Part shown: positions 1 through 7,184 of the stretch, piece by piece
Numbering within the stretch: the first letter of the stretch is position 1
How the letters are laid out: the number at the start of each line of letters is the position of its first letter
Assembly: GCA_023481165.1 (NCBI GenBank)
Contig: JAMCWO010000035.1
Coordinates: forward strand, 1-37,343
DNA length: 37,343 bases
Source: Planctomycetota bacterium
GTDB lineage: Bacteria > Planctomycetota > Phycisphaerae > Sedimentisphaerales > Anaerobacaceae
Direction of reading: 5' to 3'
The notes under the pieces: model-generated
What the model saw: only the letters and a program-made list of their open reading frames with translations
The model's database searches: none
Told to the model about the DNA's origin: nothing
Program-made: the position numbers and the translations under genes

Positions 1-214
1 TGATCTCCCGCAGCACGCTGATCCCGTCGCTGCCCGGCATCTGGATATCCAGGATGGCGACGGCGTAGGGCTGTTTCATGATGGCGTCCGTCGCTTCCTT
101 GCCGTCGCAAACCGCCGTGACGGCGAAACCCTCTTCCTCCAGGACCTTCGCGAATGTCTCCCGGAAGGTGGCTTCGTCATCCGCCAAGAGTATCTGAGGT
201 TTCTGTTCGGCCAT
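1..214 (-). CDS. Response regulator receiver domain, partial (3' end outside window)
   Basis: This is the N-terminal 71 residues of a response regulator; the rest lies beyond the window edge. The acidic pair Asp12-Asp13 and the phospho-acceptor Asp56, in the motif AILDIQMPGSDG, are visible and intact. An AGGAG stretch lies about 12 bases before the ATG. It follows the sensor kinase gene (ends at 267) by 52 bases on the same strand, so the two are probably a cognate pair. The output domain is not visible. A NtrC-type sigma-54 activator is an attractive guess, given the PAS-type partner kinase and the sigma-54 promoter at 9316, but that is inference only. Confidence 0.85.
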   Translation of the reverse strand, partial: MAEQKPQILLADDEATFRETFAKVLEEEGFAVTAVCDGKEATDAIMKQPYAVAILDIQMPGSDGISVLREI

Positions 215-266
215 AGCCTATCTAGTCTCCTATGAAGAAATCACAACCATACTTCATCCCGGCGGC

Positions 267-2135
267 TCATTGGGCCCGTTCCGTCAGGGGCGAGTGGTCC
301 GCGTCGCCCGCCGGGCCGACGAGCAAATCCTTCTTCGGCCGCACCGGGATGCGAATGATCGCCGTCGTCCCCTGGCCCAATTCGGACTGCAGTTCGATCG
401 TGCCGTCCATCTCTGTAATCAGGTTATAGCTGACGAACAGCCCCAGGCCGGTTCCCTTGCTGATCTCTTTGGTCGTGAAGAACGACTCGAAAGCACGCCG
501 GCAGACCTCGGGACTCATGCCCACGCCCGTGTCGCTGATACGAATCTCGACCTTCTCCTCCTTGAGCGTTTTAGTCACTTCGAGCCAATGCTTGCCTCCG
601 GCCCCTTTCGCCTCCATGGCGTCCAGCGCATTGATCGTGATGTTGAGAAGGCATTGCTCCAGATTCTGCGGATTGAGCCACACCATGGGCAGCGCGGCGT
701 TGTACGTGTCTACGATCGTGACGGCCGCCGCGCGTTTATCCAGCCGGATCAACTCCAGGGTGTTCTGGACCATCTCATTGACGTTCGCCCACTTGTACTC
801 CGACGTGGCCGGCCGCGCATGATTCAACATGCGGCGCAAGATCGCGGAGATCCGCCCCACGTGATGGTCGACGACGCGGCACAGTTCCTTCTGTTCCGGG
901 TCCGTGCACTTGCGGCCCAGGTACTGCACGACGGAGGAAAGGCTTGTCAGCGGATTGCCGATCTCGTGGGCGATGCCGGCCGCCATCTGGCCGAGGGCAA
1001 CCATCTTCTCGCGCTGGGCCATGCGCACCCGGGACATCTTCAACATCTCATTGATCGTCGTGACCTGCTCCGTACGGGAAAGAAGGTCGGCCTCCAGTCG
1101 CTTGTGCTCCGTCAAATCCTGCCCGACGATGACGTAGCCGAGCGGCACACCGTGCAGTCCTGTCATCGGACAGCTTCGGGCCTCGATCAACCGCGGCGTC
1201 GGTCCGCCGGTGTGGAATTCGATCGTCTTATCCTGCGATGTCAGGCCGCTCCTGCGGTCCGCCAGGGTCTTGATATGCTCCGCCAGGGTCGCAGGAAAGG
1301 CATCGACTGAGTCCGGATCCGCCCCGCTGCCATGGAGCCGCCATTGTCCGGCGGCGCGGTTGCACAGCGCGACTTGTCCATCCGCTGTGACAAAGATCAG
1401 GCCTTCCGCCATGGCATTGATGATCGCCCGGAGCAGATTGCTGCTTTGGGCGGCCTCCAGTTCCTTCGAGGCCATGCGGACGAGGATCATGCGGGTCAGA
1501 TACTGGGCGATCAGCACGGTGCAGGCAAAGGCGACAAACGCGGCCAGACCGTAGACCGGGTTCCTCCAGAACCCGCCGCCCGCCGACAGTTGCAGAGGAT
1601 AGTGTCCCAGAATCGCCCCGCCGTTCAGTTCATTCGCCGCCAACAGACCGAACAGGATGATGGCCGTCAGGCCCACGGCGAACGAAAGGTTCCGCGGCAG
1701 AATGATGGTCGCAATGATCACGTGAAAGACATAGAAGAGGCAGAAGGGGTCGGTCACGCCGCCGGAGAAGTGCAGCGCGGCCGTCAGGACCAGCAAGTCG
1801 ACTTCCATCTGCACGGTGGCCAGGGTGGCCGTACTTTGCGGGTGGCCGCCCCGCGGCCCGCGGGCCGCGACGGCGTAGGCGATGTTGCACACCAGCAGCG
1901 CCAGCGCCGTGGCGTAGAGCGGCTTAGGGTCCATCAGCACCGGGAATATATACGTCCCCGACAGGGTGCCGATGACCACCAGCATGACGGCGACCCAGCG
2001 CAGGGAGATCAGCCAGCGGGTCTGGTCGGCGAGCGACCCCTGGAAGGGGTCCCCCAACGCGGCACCTGGCGTGGGGGAAACCGGCCCACCACCGGTATCC
2101 GGGGGGCCATCCAATGTGCTGGTCTGCGCGACCAT
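267..2135 (-). CDS. Membrane-bound PAS sensor histidine kinase
   Basis: A 622-residue sensor kinase. The N-terminal half (roughly residues 40-220) has five or six hydrophobic segments. A PAS-like domain follows at about 235-345, then a short coiled linker, then an intact HisKA/HATPase core: H-box AAGIAHEIGNPLTSL with His390, N-box with Asn498 and Asn502, G1 box DTGVGM, F-box FESFFTTK and G2 box GTGLGLF. The architecture resembles NtrB/AtoS-type kinases that work with sigma-54 activators. I chose the ATG at 2135 because GAGGACGAGC precedes it; an in-frame start at 2174 would overlap ahbC. The proline/glycine-rich residues 8-30 are encoded by a palindromic repeat (2046-2096) and are probably not functional. 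It is the fifth gene of the heme operon and is followed by the response regulator. Confidence 0.9.
   Translation of the reverse strand: MVAQTSTLDGPPDTGGGPVSPTPGAALGDPFQGSLADQTRWLISLRWVAVMLVVIGTLSGTYIFPVLMDPKPLYATALALLVCNIAYAVAARGPRGGHPQSTATLATVQMEVDLLVLTAALHFSGGVTDPFCLFYVFHVIIATIILPRNLSFAVGLTAIILFGLLAANELNGGAILGHYPLQLSAGGGFWRNPVYGLAAFVAFACTVLIAQYLTRMILVRMASKELEAAQSSNLLRAIINAMAEGLIFVTADGQVALCNRAAGQWRLHGSGADPDSVDAFPATLAEHIKTLADRRSGLTSQDKTIEFHTGGPTPRLIEARSCPMTGLHGVPLGYVIVGQDLTEHKRLEADLLSRTEQVTTINEMLKMSRVRMAQREKMVALGQMAAGIAHEIGNPLTSLSSVVQYLGRKCTDPEQKELCRVVDHHVGRISAILRRMLNHARPATSEYKWANVNEMVQNTLELIRLDKRAAAVTIVDTYNAALPMVWLNPQNLEQCLLNITINALDAMEAKGAGGKHWLEVTKTLKEEKVEIRISDTGVGMSPEVCRRAFESFFTTKEISKGTGLGLFVSYNLITEMDGTIELQSELGQGTTAIIRIPVRPKKDLLVGPAGDADHSPLTERAQ
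2046..2096. repeat. Two GC-rich hairpins inside the kinase 5' end
   Basis: The first arm pair is CCCCCAACGC (2051-2060) and GCGTGGGGG (2069-2077). A second small hairpin is ACCGG (2080-2084) with CCGGT (2092-2096). The first matches the palindrome family seen at 5841, 6803, 18714 and 36112. Here it encodes a low-complexity N-terminal segment of the kinase. Confidence 0.6.
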
Positions 2136-2157
2136 GCTCGTCCTCAGTCTGTTGCCA

Positions 2158-3408
2158 TTACGGGGACAACTCAAAATGTTCGCCCGCGTCCACGAGTTCC
2201 TGGCGCTGGGCCGCCTCCAGGCCGATGTCCTCGTCGGTCAGGTAGCAGGCTGGGTCCGGCGCCCACGGGTCCCCGAAACAGGCGTCGGCGCGCACGCGCA
2301 GGCTTCCGCCGCAGGCATCGAAGTACCGGCACAGCCGGCACCGGCCCTTGATCCGGGACCGCCGGTTCCGCAGCCCCTGCAGGAGCGGCTCCTCCGGATC
2401 CGTCCAGATCGCGCTGAAGGGCCTGTCGTGAACGCTGCCGAGATTATAGCGCCACCAGAACTGGTCCGGGTGGACGTTGCCGTTGTAGTCGATGCAACCG
2501 ATCCCGACGCCGCTGCTGTACAGGCCCCCGCCGTTCCAGGTCAGCAGTCTCCAGACCTCGGCGGATCGTTCGGACTCCTCCGCCACCAACTTGCGGTAAA
2601 GATAGACGCCGTCAACGTGGTTGTCGACGGTCAGAATATCGGTTTTTCGCCCGGCCAGTTTGAACAGCCGGGCCTTGGCCAAGATACGGTCCAGGGCGTC
2701 GCGGGTCTGGGCGTGGGTCAGGTCCTCGCCGGCAAGGGCGGCCCCTCGGCCGCTCGGAACCAGGTGATAGAAGCACGCCCGTTCGATGCCCTCGGCCTCG
2801 AAGAATTCAAACAGTCCTTCGATGTCCTGGACATTCCGCTTGGTCAGCGTCAGTCGCAAGCCGACCCGCACACCGGCTTGCTGGCAATTGCGAATCCCCG
2901 TGACCGCCCGCTCGAATGCTCCAGATACGCCTCGGAACTTGTCGTTGATCGGGCCGATTCCATCGAGGCTGATTCCGACGTAGGAGACTCCAAGTTCCTT
3001 GATCCGGCGAGCCTTGTCCGCGGAGATGAGCGTGCCATTGGTCGAAATCACCGCATGAAGGCCCCTGCCGATGGCATATTCGATCAGCTCGAAGAGGTCG
3101 TGGCGCAGCAGCGGCTCGCCGCCCGAGAACAGGATCGACGGCACCCCGAACCGTGCCAGATCGTCGATGACCGCTTTCGCCTGGGCCGTAGACACCTCGC
3201 TGCAAGTCTTGTCAGGCCCGCTGTCGTTATAGCAGTGAACACATTGGAGATTGCACTTGCGGGTGATATTCCAGACGACGATGGGTCTTCGTTCCGAGGC
3301 GGTCGCCGGGACCGCGTCGCTCCATCCCGGGCCGGAATCCTTTCTGCCGTAGCGCAGCCAATCGCCGGGGGTAATCTGATCGCAGTAGAGTTTGCTGATG
3401 TTGATCAT
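2158..3408 (-). CDS. ahbC: 12,18-didecarboxysiroheme deacetylase AhbC (radical SAM)
   Basis: A 416-residue radical SAM/SPASM enzyme. The N-terminus MINISKLYC...GDWLRYG is characteristic of the AhbC/NirJ1 family. The radical SAM cluster motif is CNLQCVHC (Cys52, 56, 59). The C-terminal auxiliary-cluster region has cysteines near 305, 357, 360, 366, 377 and 388. AhbC removes the acetate side chains of didecarboxysiroheme to give Fe-coproporphyrin III in the siroheme-dependent heme b pathway. The gene follows ahbD after 7 bases and an AAGGTG ribosome-binding site precedes its ATG. NirJ (heme d1 synthesis) is the closest alternative, but pairing with an AhbD-like gene and hemA favours heme b. The siroheme decarboxylase genes ahbA/ahbB are not in the window. 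Confidence 0.88.
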   Translation of the reverse strand: MINISKLYCDQITPGDWLRYGRKDSGPGWSDAVPATASERRPIVVWNITRKCNLQCVHCYNDSGPDKTCSEVSTAQAKAVIDDLARFGVPSILFSGGEPLLRHDLFELIEYAIGRGLHAVISTNGTLISADKARRIKELGVSYVGISLDGIGPINDKFRGVSGAFERAVTGIRNCQQAGVRVGLRLTLTKRNVQDIEGLFEFFEAEGIERACFYHLVPSGRGAALAGEDLTHAQTRDALDRILAKARLFKLAGRKTDILTVDNHVDGVYLYRKLVAEESERSAEVWRLLTWNGGGLYSSGVGIGCIDYNGNVHPDQFWWRYNLGSVHDRPFSAIWTDPEEPLLQGLRNRRSRIKGRCRLCRYFDACGGSLRVRADACFGDPWAPDPACYLTDEDIGLEAAQRQELVDAGEHFELSP

Positions 3409-3415
3409 TGCGTGT

Positions 3416-4513
3416 TCACCTTATCCCTCCCGGCATTGCCGCCCGAGGATCGTAGGCACAGAAAGGCTCTTCGCCCATGTAATTGCCGGTCATGCCAAAA
3501 GCCCGGGCCCGGCAGCCCCCACAAACCTGCTTGTACGCGCAGATGCCGCACTTGCCCTCCAGAGCCGCGACATCCCGCATCCGGGCCAGGTCTTCATTCT
3601 GATCCCAAATCTCGATCAATCTCTTTTCGAGAATGTTCCCGCAGTTGATCGGCAGATAGCCGCAGGGATAGACGTCGCCGCGATGGCTGACAAAGAGCAC
3701 CCCCAGCCCTGCGAGGCAACCTTTCGATTGCGGAGGGCGGATGGCGGATGGCGGATTAGGAGACACAGGCCCAATCCGCAATTGCCTCTTCACTCGCTCA
3801 TAGTGCGGGCCGCAGGTGACTTTCATCTGGATCTCGCCGCGGTTCTCCAACGCGCAGATGTCCTGCATGATCTGCTCATACTGCTGGGGCGAGAGCATGT
3901 CCGTCTCGGCCAGCACTTGGCCGCAACCGACCGGTACGAGCATGAAGATATGGACCGCCACCGCACCCAACGATTTCGCCAGATCGTAGACATCTGCCAA
4001 CTGGTAGACGTTCTGTTTCGTCAAGGTAACGTTGATCTGGAAAGGCACGCCGGCCTCGTGCAGATGCCGGATGCCCTCCAGCGCCCTGTCGAAGGCGCCC
4101 GGAATCTGCCGCATCCTGTCGTGGACCTCCGCGGTCGCTCCGTCGAGGCTCACCGAGACCCGCGCCACGCCGCTGTCATGGATTTGCTGAGCCTTTTCGC
4201 GATTGATCGTCGTCCCGTTCGTCGCCAAGGCGAGGATGATCCCGTGTTGCCGGGCTGTCTCCAGCAGCGAGAACAGGTCGCGCCGGCACAGTGGCTCGCC
4301 GCCGGAGAACACGAGGACCGGCATCTGTGGCTGGCGCCGGCCCAGTTCGGCAATTTGATCGATCAGGAATTCGCCCTGAGAAGTGGAAAGGTCCGCTATA
4401 CCAGCGTCATTCGACTCCAGCCGGCGGCAATGGGCGCAGGCCAGGTTGCAGCGGATGGTCGTCTCCCAGAAGAGCATTCGCAGGATTCGCATGGATGAGG
4501 TCGGCGGCTTCAT
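3416..4513 (-). CDS. ahbD: Fe-coproporphyrin III decarboxylase / heme synthase AhbD (radical SAM)
   Basis: A 365-residue radical SAM enzyme with cluster motif CNLACAHC (Cys22, 26, 29) in the context LFWETTIRC, typical of AhbD/NirJ2. The C-terminal SPASM-like block has Cys322, 325, 331, 334 and 352 around CGGCRARAFGMTGNYMGEEP, a strong AhbD signature. AhbD oxidatively decarboxylates two propionates of Fe-coproporphyrin III to vinyls, the last step of siroheme-dependent heme synthesis. The gene lies 8 bases after hemA and 7 before ahbC, so co-transcription is very likely. Residues 252-263 (PNPPSAIRPPQS) are encoded by a heptamer repeat and look like an inserted surface loop just ahead of Cys266. 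The ATG at 4513 was preferred over inner ATGs, which lack ribosome-binding sites. Confidence 0.88.
   Translation of the reverse strand: MKPPTSSMRILRMLFWETTIRCNLACAHCRRLESNDAGIADLSTSQGEFLIDQIAELGRRQPQMPVLVFSGGEPLCRRDLFSLLETARQHGIILALATNGTTINREKAQQIHDSGVARVSVSLDGATAEVHDRMRQIPGAFDRALEGIRHLHEAGVPFQINVTLTKQNVYQLADVYDLAKSLGAVAVHIFMLVPVGCGQVLAETDMLSPQQYEQIMQDICALENRGEIQMKVTCGPHYERVKRQLRIGPVSPNPPSAIRPPQSKGCLAGLGVLFVSHRGDVYPCGYLPINCGNILEKRLIEIWDQNEDLARMRDVAALEGKCGICAYKQVCGGCRARAFGMTGNYMGEEPFCAYDPRAAMPGGIR
3725..3758 (-). repeat. In-frame heptamer repeat (ATCCGCC type) within ahbD
   Basis: Read on the minus strand, about three and a half copies of a heptamer ATCCGCC / CTCCGCA end in ATCG. Three heptamers make 21 bases, so the frame is kept and the run encodes NPPSAIRPPQS. 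Closely similar runs occur in the 24-heme gene (18431-18458) and nuoN (about 20540-20570), always in the gene-sense orientation. Confidence 0.8.
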
Positions 4514-4521
4514 TCCTGGGT

Positions 4522-5814
4522 CTATTCCTCGTCCTTCGTGGCGGTGATCTCATGGGCCTGCCGCAGAATGGTATCGATCAGCTTGGCCGCCTCGGCCGGA
4601 CCCGCCTCTTTCGCCACGGTGTTGATATTCTGGATCACGCAGTGCAGCAGCTTGTTCACCACCCGATTGACCATGTCTTCCAGCGGCACGCGGCAGGAGG
4701 CATTCTGCCGGGGTCCCACCAGGAATCGCTCGAGCTCCAGGCGACTGATCTGCTGAAATTCGTCCTTCATGCGGCCGATCAGCGGGCCCACGTCCTTCGC
4801 GCGGAACCAGTCCATGAACTCGGCCGCCTGGGTGTGGACGATCTCCAAGCCGCTGGTGACATCTTCCTCCCGGGCCTTGAGATTCTGCTCGGCGACTTCC
4901 TTCAGCTCGTCCATGCTGTACAGGTAGACATCCCCGACTTTGTTGATCGCAGGATCGAAGTTGCGCGGAACGCCCACATCGATGACCAGGAGCGACCCTT
5001 TCTTTCGCCGATTGATCCTCCGTGCAAAGGATTCCCGGGTATACAGATACTCCGGCGCGGCGACGGAGGAGATCACGATATTCGCTTGGCCAATCTGATC
5101 GTCCAATTCCTCCCAGCGTCCGACGGAGATCCAGAACCGCTGGGCCAGCTCCGCTCCACGGTCGTAGGACCGGTTCACCACCGTGATGTCCGTACAGCCG
5201 GTCTTGCGCAGATGCTGCACGACCAGCTCGCCCGTTTCCCCGGCCCCGATTACGACCACCTTCGCGCGGGCGATATCGGCGAAGAGTTGCAGGGCCAGTT
5301 CCACCGCCACGCCGGCGACGCTGACACGTCCGTTCGAGATGGCCGTGCTGGTGTAGACGCTCTTGGCCGTGAAGAAAGCGCAGTGGAACAGTCGGTTGAG
5401 GATCTTGCCGGTGCTCTTGGTCGCACAGGCCAGCCGATAGCTTTCCTTGACCTGTCCGAGAATCTGGGCCTCACCAACCACCATGCTGTCCAGGCCCGCC
5501 GCCACCATCAGCAGGTGTCGCACGGCCTCTTCATTCTCGTGGAAATAAAGGCAGGGCTTGAACTGCTCGGGCTCCAGGTGATGAAAGTCGGCCAGAAACG
5601 CCACCAGCCGGCCGGCCATCTGCTGCGCGTCCTGCTCGCCCGCATAGTACAACTCGACCCGGTTGCAGGTCGAGAGCAGGACGAACTCGGCCGCGCGGTC
5701 CATCTCCTTGAGCCGGCTCAGCGCCGCCGTCGCCTCCGACGCGTCGAACGCCAACTGTTCCCGGATCTCCACGGGCGCGCTTTTGTGATTCAGGCCGAGA
5801 ATGACGATACTCAT
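4522..5814 (-). CDS. hemA: Glutamyl-tRNA reductase
   Basis: A 430-residue full-length GluTR. The catalytic cysteine is Cys50 in LLSTCNRVELY. The family motif MVVGEAQILGQVKESY is at about 111-126, and the NADPH-binding GAGETGE at 190-196. A C-terminal helical dimerisation domain follows. The enzyme reduces glutamyl-tRNA to glutamate-1-semialdehyde, the first committed step of tetrapyrrole synthesis in the C5 pathway. It is placed 7 bases after the HemX/CcsA-like gene and 8 before ahbD. The operon therefore encodes both the entry and the final steps of heme synthesis. The intermediate genes must be elsewhere. Confidence 0.97.
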   Translation of the reverse strand: MSIVILGLNHKSAPVEIREQLAFDASEATAALSRLKEMDRAAEFVLLSTCNRVELYYAGEQDAQQMAGRLVAFLADFHHLEPEQFKPCLYFHENEEAVRHLLMVAAGLDSMVVGEAQILGQVKESYRLACATKSTGKILNRLFHCAFFTAKSVYTSTAISNGRVSVAGVAVELALQLFADIARAKVVVIGAGETGELVVQHLRKTGCTDITVVNRSYDRGAELAQRFWISVGRWEELDDQIGQANIVISSVAAPEYLYTRESFARRINRRKKGSLLVIDVGVPRNFDPAINKVGDVYLYSMDELKEVAEQNLKAREEDVTSGLEIVHTQAAEFMDWFRAKDVGPLIGRMKDEFQQISRLELERFLVGPRQNASCRVPLEDMVNRVVNKLLHCVIQNINTVAKEAGPAEAAKLIDTILRQAHEITATKDEE

Positions 5815-5821
5815 CTGGGGC

Positions 5822-6757
5822 TCACGTTACCTGGGTCGGGCCCTCCAACGCACTATTTCGCGTTGGGGACCCGGTCGCGGCCGCGGGCACTCGCGGTCCT
5901 GGCCGGGTCGGGAACTCCTGCGAGAACCTGTGCCTTGTCGCACCCGCCACGGTGACTCCAATAATCGCGATGAGAAGCAGTCCGAACGCCACCATCGTCC
6001 CATAGGCCCGCATTTTGACCTTGAGCAGACCGAATCGGTCGAGGACTACGAGGGTGCCCAATGAAACCCAGGCCAGGATAATACAGACCACTTTGACATC
6101 GCCCAGCCATTTGGCGATCCCGGTTTCCTCCAGGTGGGCCAAGCCCAAGCCGCCGACCACGCCGGCCGTCAGCAAGGCAAAACCCACGCGCACCCCGATT
6201 CGGTTCATGCGGGCCAAGGTCTCCATATTCGGAATCCGGCCCAGCACGTACATCAGCCGTTTGTGCTTGAGCCGGTAGCTGCCGAGCAGGTACAGGGCGG
6301 AATTGGCGGCCGCAAACACCGTGGAAGCCGTTGCCAGGATCATGGCGCTGGCGTGGGCGACCGCCCAAGGCGTCCCGGCCAGTTCCCGGGCTCGCGACGC
6401 CGGCCTGGCCACGAGGGCCGCGATCAGAACGATTCCCAGAATCGCCCAGACCATCACAGAGCCAAACCAGACCTGCTCTACGGCGGACTTCAGCAGCAGG
6501 TACAGCACCCCGAAGACCAGGGCCAATGCGATGAGGGAATCGAACAAGTCGGTCAGGGGGATCGCGTGAATCGACATACCTCGCAGGGTCAGCAGAATGG
6601 TGCTGAGGATCACTGTCGCCAGGACAAGCGGCCCGTGCAGGAATCCATATTGCCGGCGGTTGCCGCCAAGCTGCAACGCGGCCACCACGCCGGCCGCCGT
6701 CTGCGCCAGCACGACCAGAGTGAACACCACCGCCTCCGGTGCAGATAGTTCAAACAT
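5822..6757 (-). CDS. CcsA/HemX-like cytochrome c assembly membrane protein
   Basis: A 311-residue polytopic protein with about eight predicted membrane helices. The segment around TPWAVAHASAMILATAS resembles helix and His-ligand regions of the cytochrome c assembly (CcsA/HemX) family. The tryptophan-rich WWD signature of heme-handling CcsA is not evident, which favours a HemX-like role. In Bacillus, HemX sits beside hemA and lowers HemA abundance; whether that holds here is inference. The start at 6757 has GGGAGTGAAG directly before it; longer in-frame starts run through repeats and are rejected. The last 35-40 residues (GSPTRNSALEGP region) are encoded by the palindromic repeat at 5841-5872 and are probably an accidental tail. 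It is the first gene of the heme operon. Confidence 0.75.
   Translation of the reverse strand: MFELSAPEAVVFTLVVLAQTAAGVVAALQLGGNRRQYGFLHGPLVLATVILSTILLTLRGMSIHAIPLTDLFDSLIALALVFGVLYLLLKSAVEQVWFGSVMVWAILGIVLIAALVARPASRARELAGTPWAVAHASAMILATASTVFAAANSALYLLGSYRLKHKRLMYVLGRIPNMETLARMNRIGVRVGFALLTAGVVGGLGLAHLEETGIAKWLGDVKVVCIILAWVSLGTLVVLDRFGLLKVKMRAYGTMVAFGLLLIAIIGVTVAGATRHRFSQEFPTRPGPRVPAAATGSPTRNSALEGPTQVT
5841..5872. repeat. Palindromic repeat in the 3' end of the CcsA/HemX-like gene
   Basis: Arms CCAACGC (5845-5851) and GCGTTGG (5860-5866) lie within a longer imperfect stem, matching the family at 36112-36137. It encodes GSPTRNSALEGP at the protein's C-terminus. Confidence 0.7.
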
Positions 6758-6778
6758 CTTCACTCCCGTTTTGATGCA

Positions 6779-6829
6779 CCCCGCCTTCGCGGGGGGAGGG
6801 GACCCCAAACGCGACATCTCGCGTTTGGG
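6779..6829. repeat. Hairpin plus CCCAAACGCG palindrome
   Basis: First hairpin: CCCCGC (6779-6784), GCGGGG (6789-6794). Second: CCCAAACGCG (6804-6813), loop ACATCT, CGCGTTTGGG (6820-6829), a perfect 10-base-pair stem. Loop size and flanks match the palindrome at 36112-36137, but with covarying stem bases (AAAC/GTTT versus CAAC/GTTG). Confidence 0.75.
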
Positions 6830-6839
6830 AACCCGAGCC

Positions 6840-6861
6840 TGCCCCGGCTCGACCGGGGGCA
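6840..6861. repeat. GC-rich hairpin, CCGG-loop-CCGG type
   Basis: TGCCCCGG, loop CTCGA, CCGGGGGCA. The same core with loop CTTCGA occurs inside the 24-heme gene at 18411-18429. Confidence 0.6.
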
Positions 6862-6878
6862 ACCAACCTTCTTGACGC

Positions 6879-6916
6879 ACCGCGGCGCTGCGGGCCCAAC
6901 GCGCCGCGGTGCTGCG
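6879..6916. repeat. Imperfect direct repeat with GCGCTGCGGG core
   Basis: Two copies of roughly 17 bases (CACCGCGGCGCTGCGGG and CGCCGCGGTGCTGCGGG) are separated by five bases. The GCGGCGCTGCG core recurs at 19194-19208 and 29959-29975 as a small palindrome. Confidence 0.5.
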
Positions 6917-7012
6917 GGGTCGAATCACATCCGCCCCCCTGGGACCGTCGATGGACACGACGGGACCTTTACACCACCCCAGCGATCTCATATTCGATAA
7001 AGCTCATACTAT

Positions 7013-7041
7013 ATCGTACCGGAAAAGTGCTGGCATTACAA
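7013..7041 (-). promoter_or_regulatory. Weak sigma-70-like promoter candidate for the heme operon
   Basis: On the minus strand, TTGTAA (7041-7036) and TACGAT (7018-7013) are separated by 17 bases, with an overlapping TATAGT. Each box matches the consensus at four of six positions. The implied leader is about 250 bases and contains the repeats at 6779-6916. Chance matches of this quality are common. Confidence 0.25.
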
Positions 7042-7184
7042 GGATTCGTGACCGTCTGCGAGCCCTATGAGGCACTTGGGCTCCCGTCCCATACCGTGTG
7101 TCTCTGGATATCCGTCGGCACAAAAATTCGCCGCAAGTACCTATAGCGGCTTGACTTACACACATATCGTCGACACACGTGTTG

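Larger units (their letters stand above)
6758..7184. other. Intergenic region rich in hairpin repeats, upstream of the heme operon
   Basis: This 427-base gap precedes the heme operon on the minus strand. Its operon-proximal half holds four repeats: a hairpin CCCCGC/GCGGGG (6779-6794), a palindrome (6803-6829), a hairpin TGCCCCGG/CCGGGGGCA (6840-6861) and an imperfect direct repeat around GCGGCGCTGCGGG (6879-6916). The distal half (7000-7184) is less GC-rich and holds a weak promoter candidate. I see no convincing gene; the short open frames here lack coding character. Confidence 0.6.

Noticed and set aside
270..2351. Long plus-strand open frames opposite the kinase gene
   Set aside because: They are antisense shadows caused by high GC content, with arginine/histidine-rich compositions and no domain motifs, while the minus-strand frame has a full kinase core.
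7116..7131. Sigma-54-like CGGCAC-N5-TTCGC on the plus strand
   Set aside because: It mismatches the -12 TTGC element and points toward the antisense side of the kinase-like gene, with no plus-strand gene until 9441.
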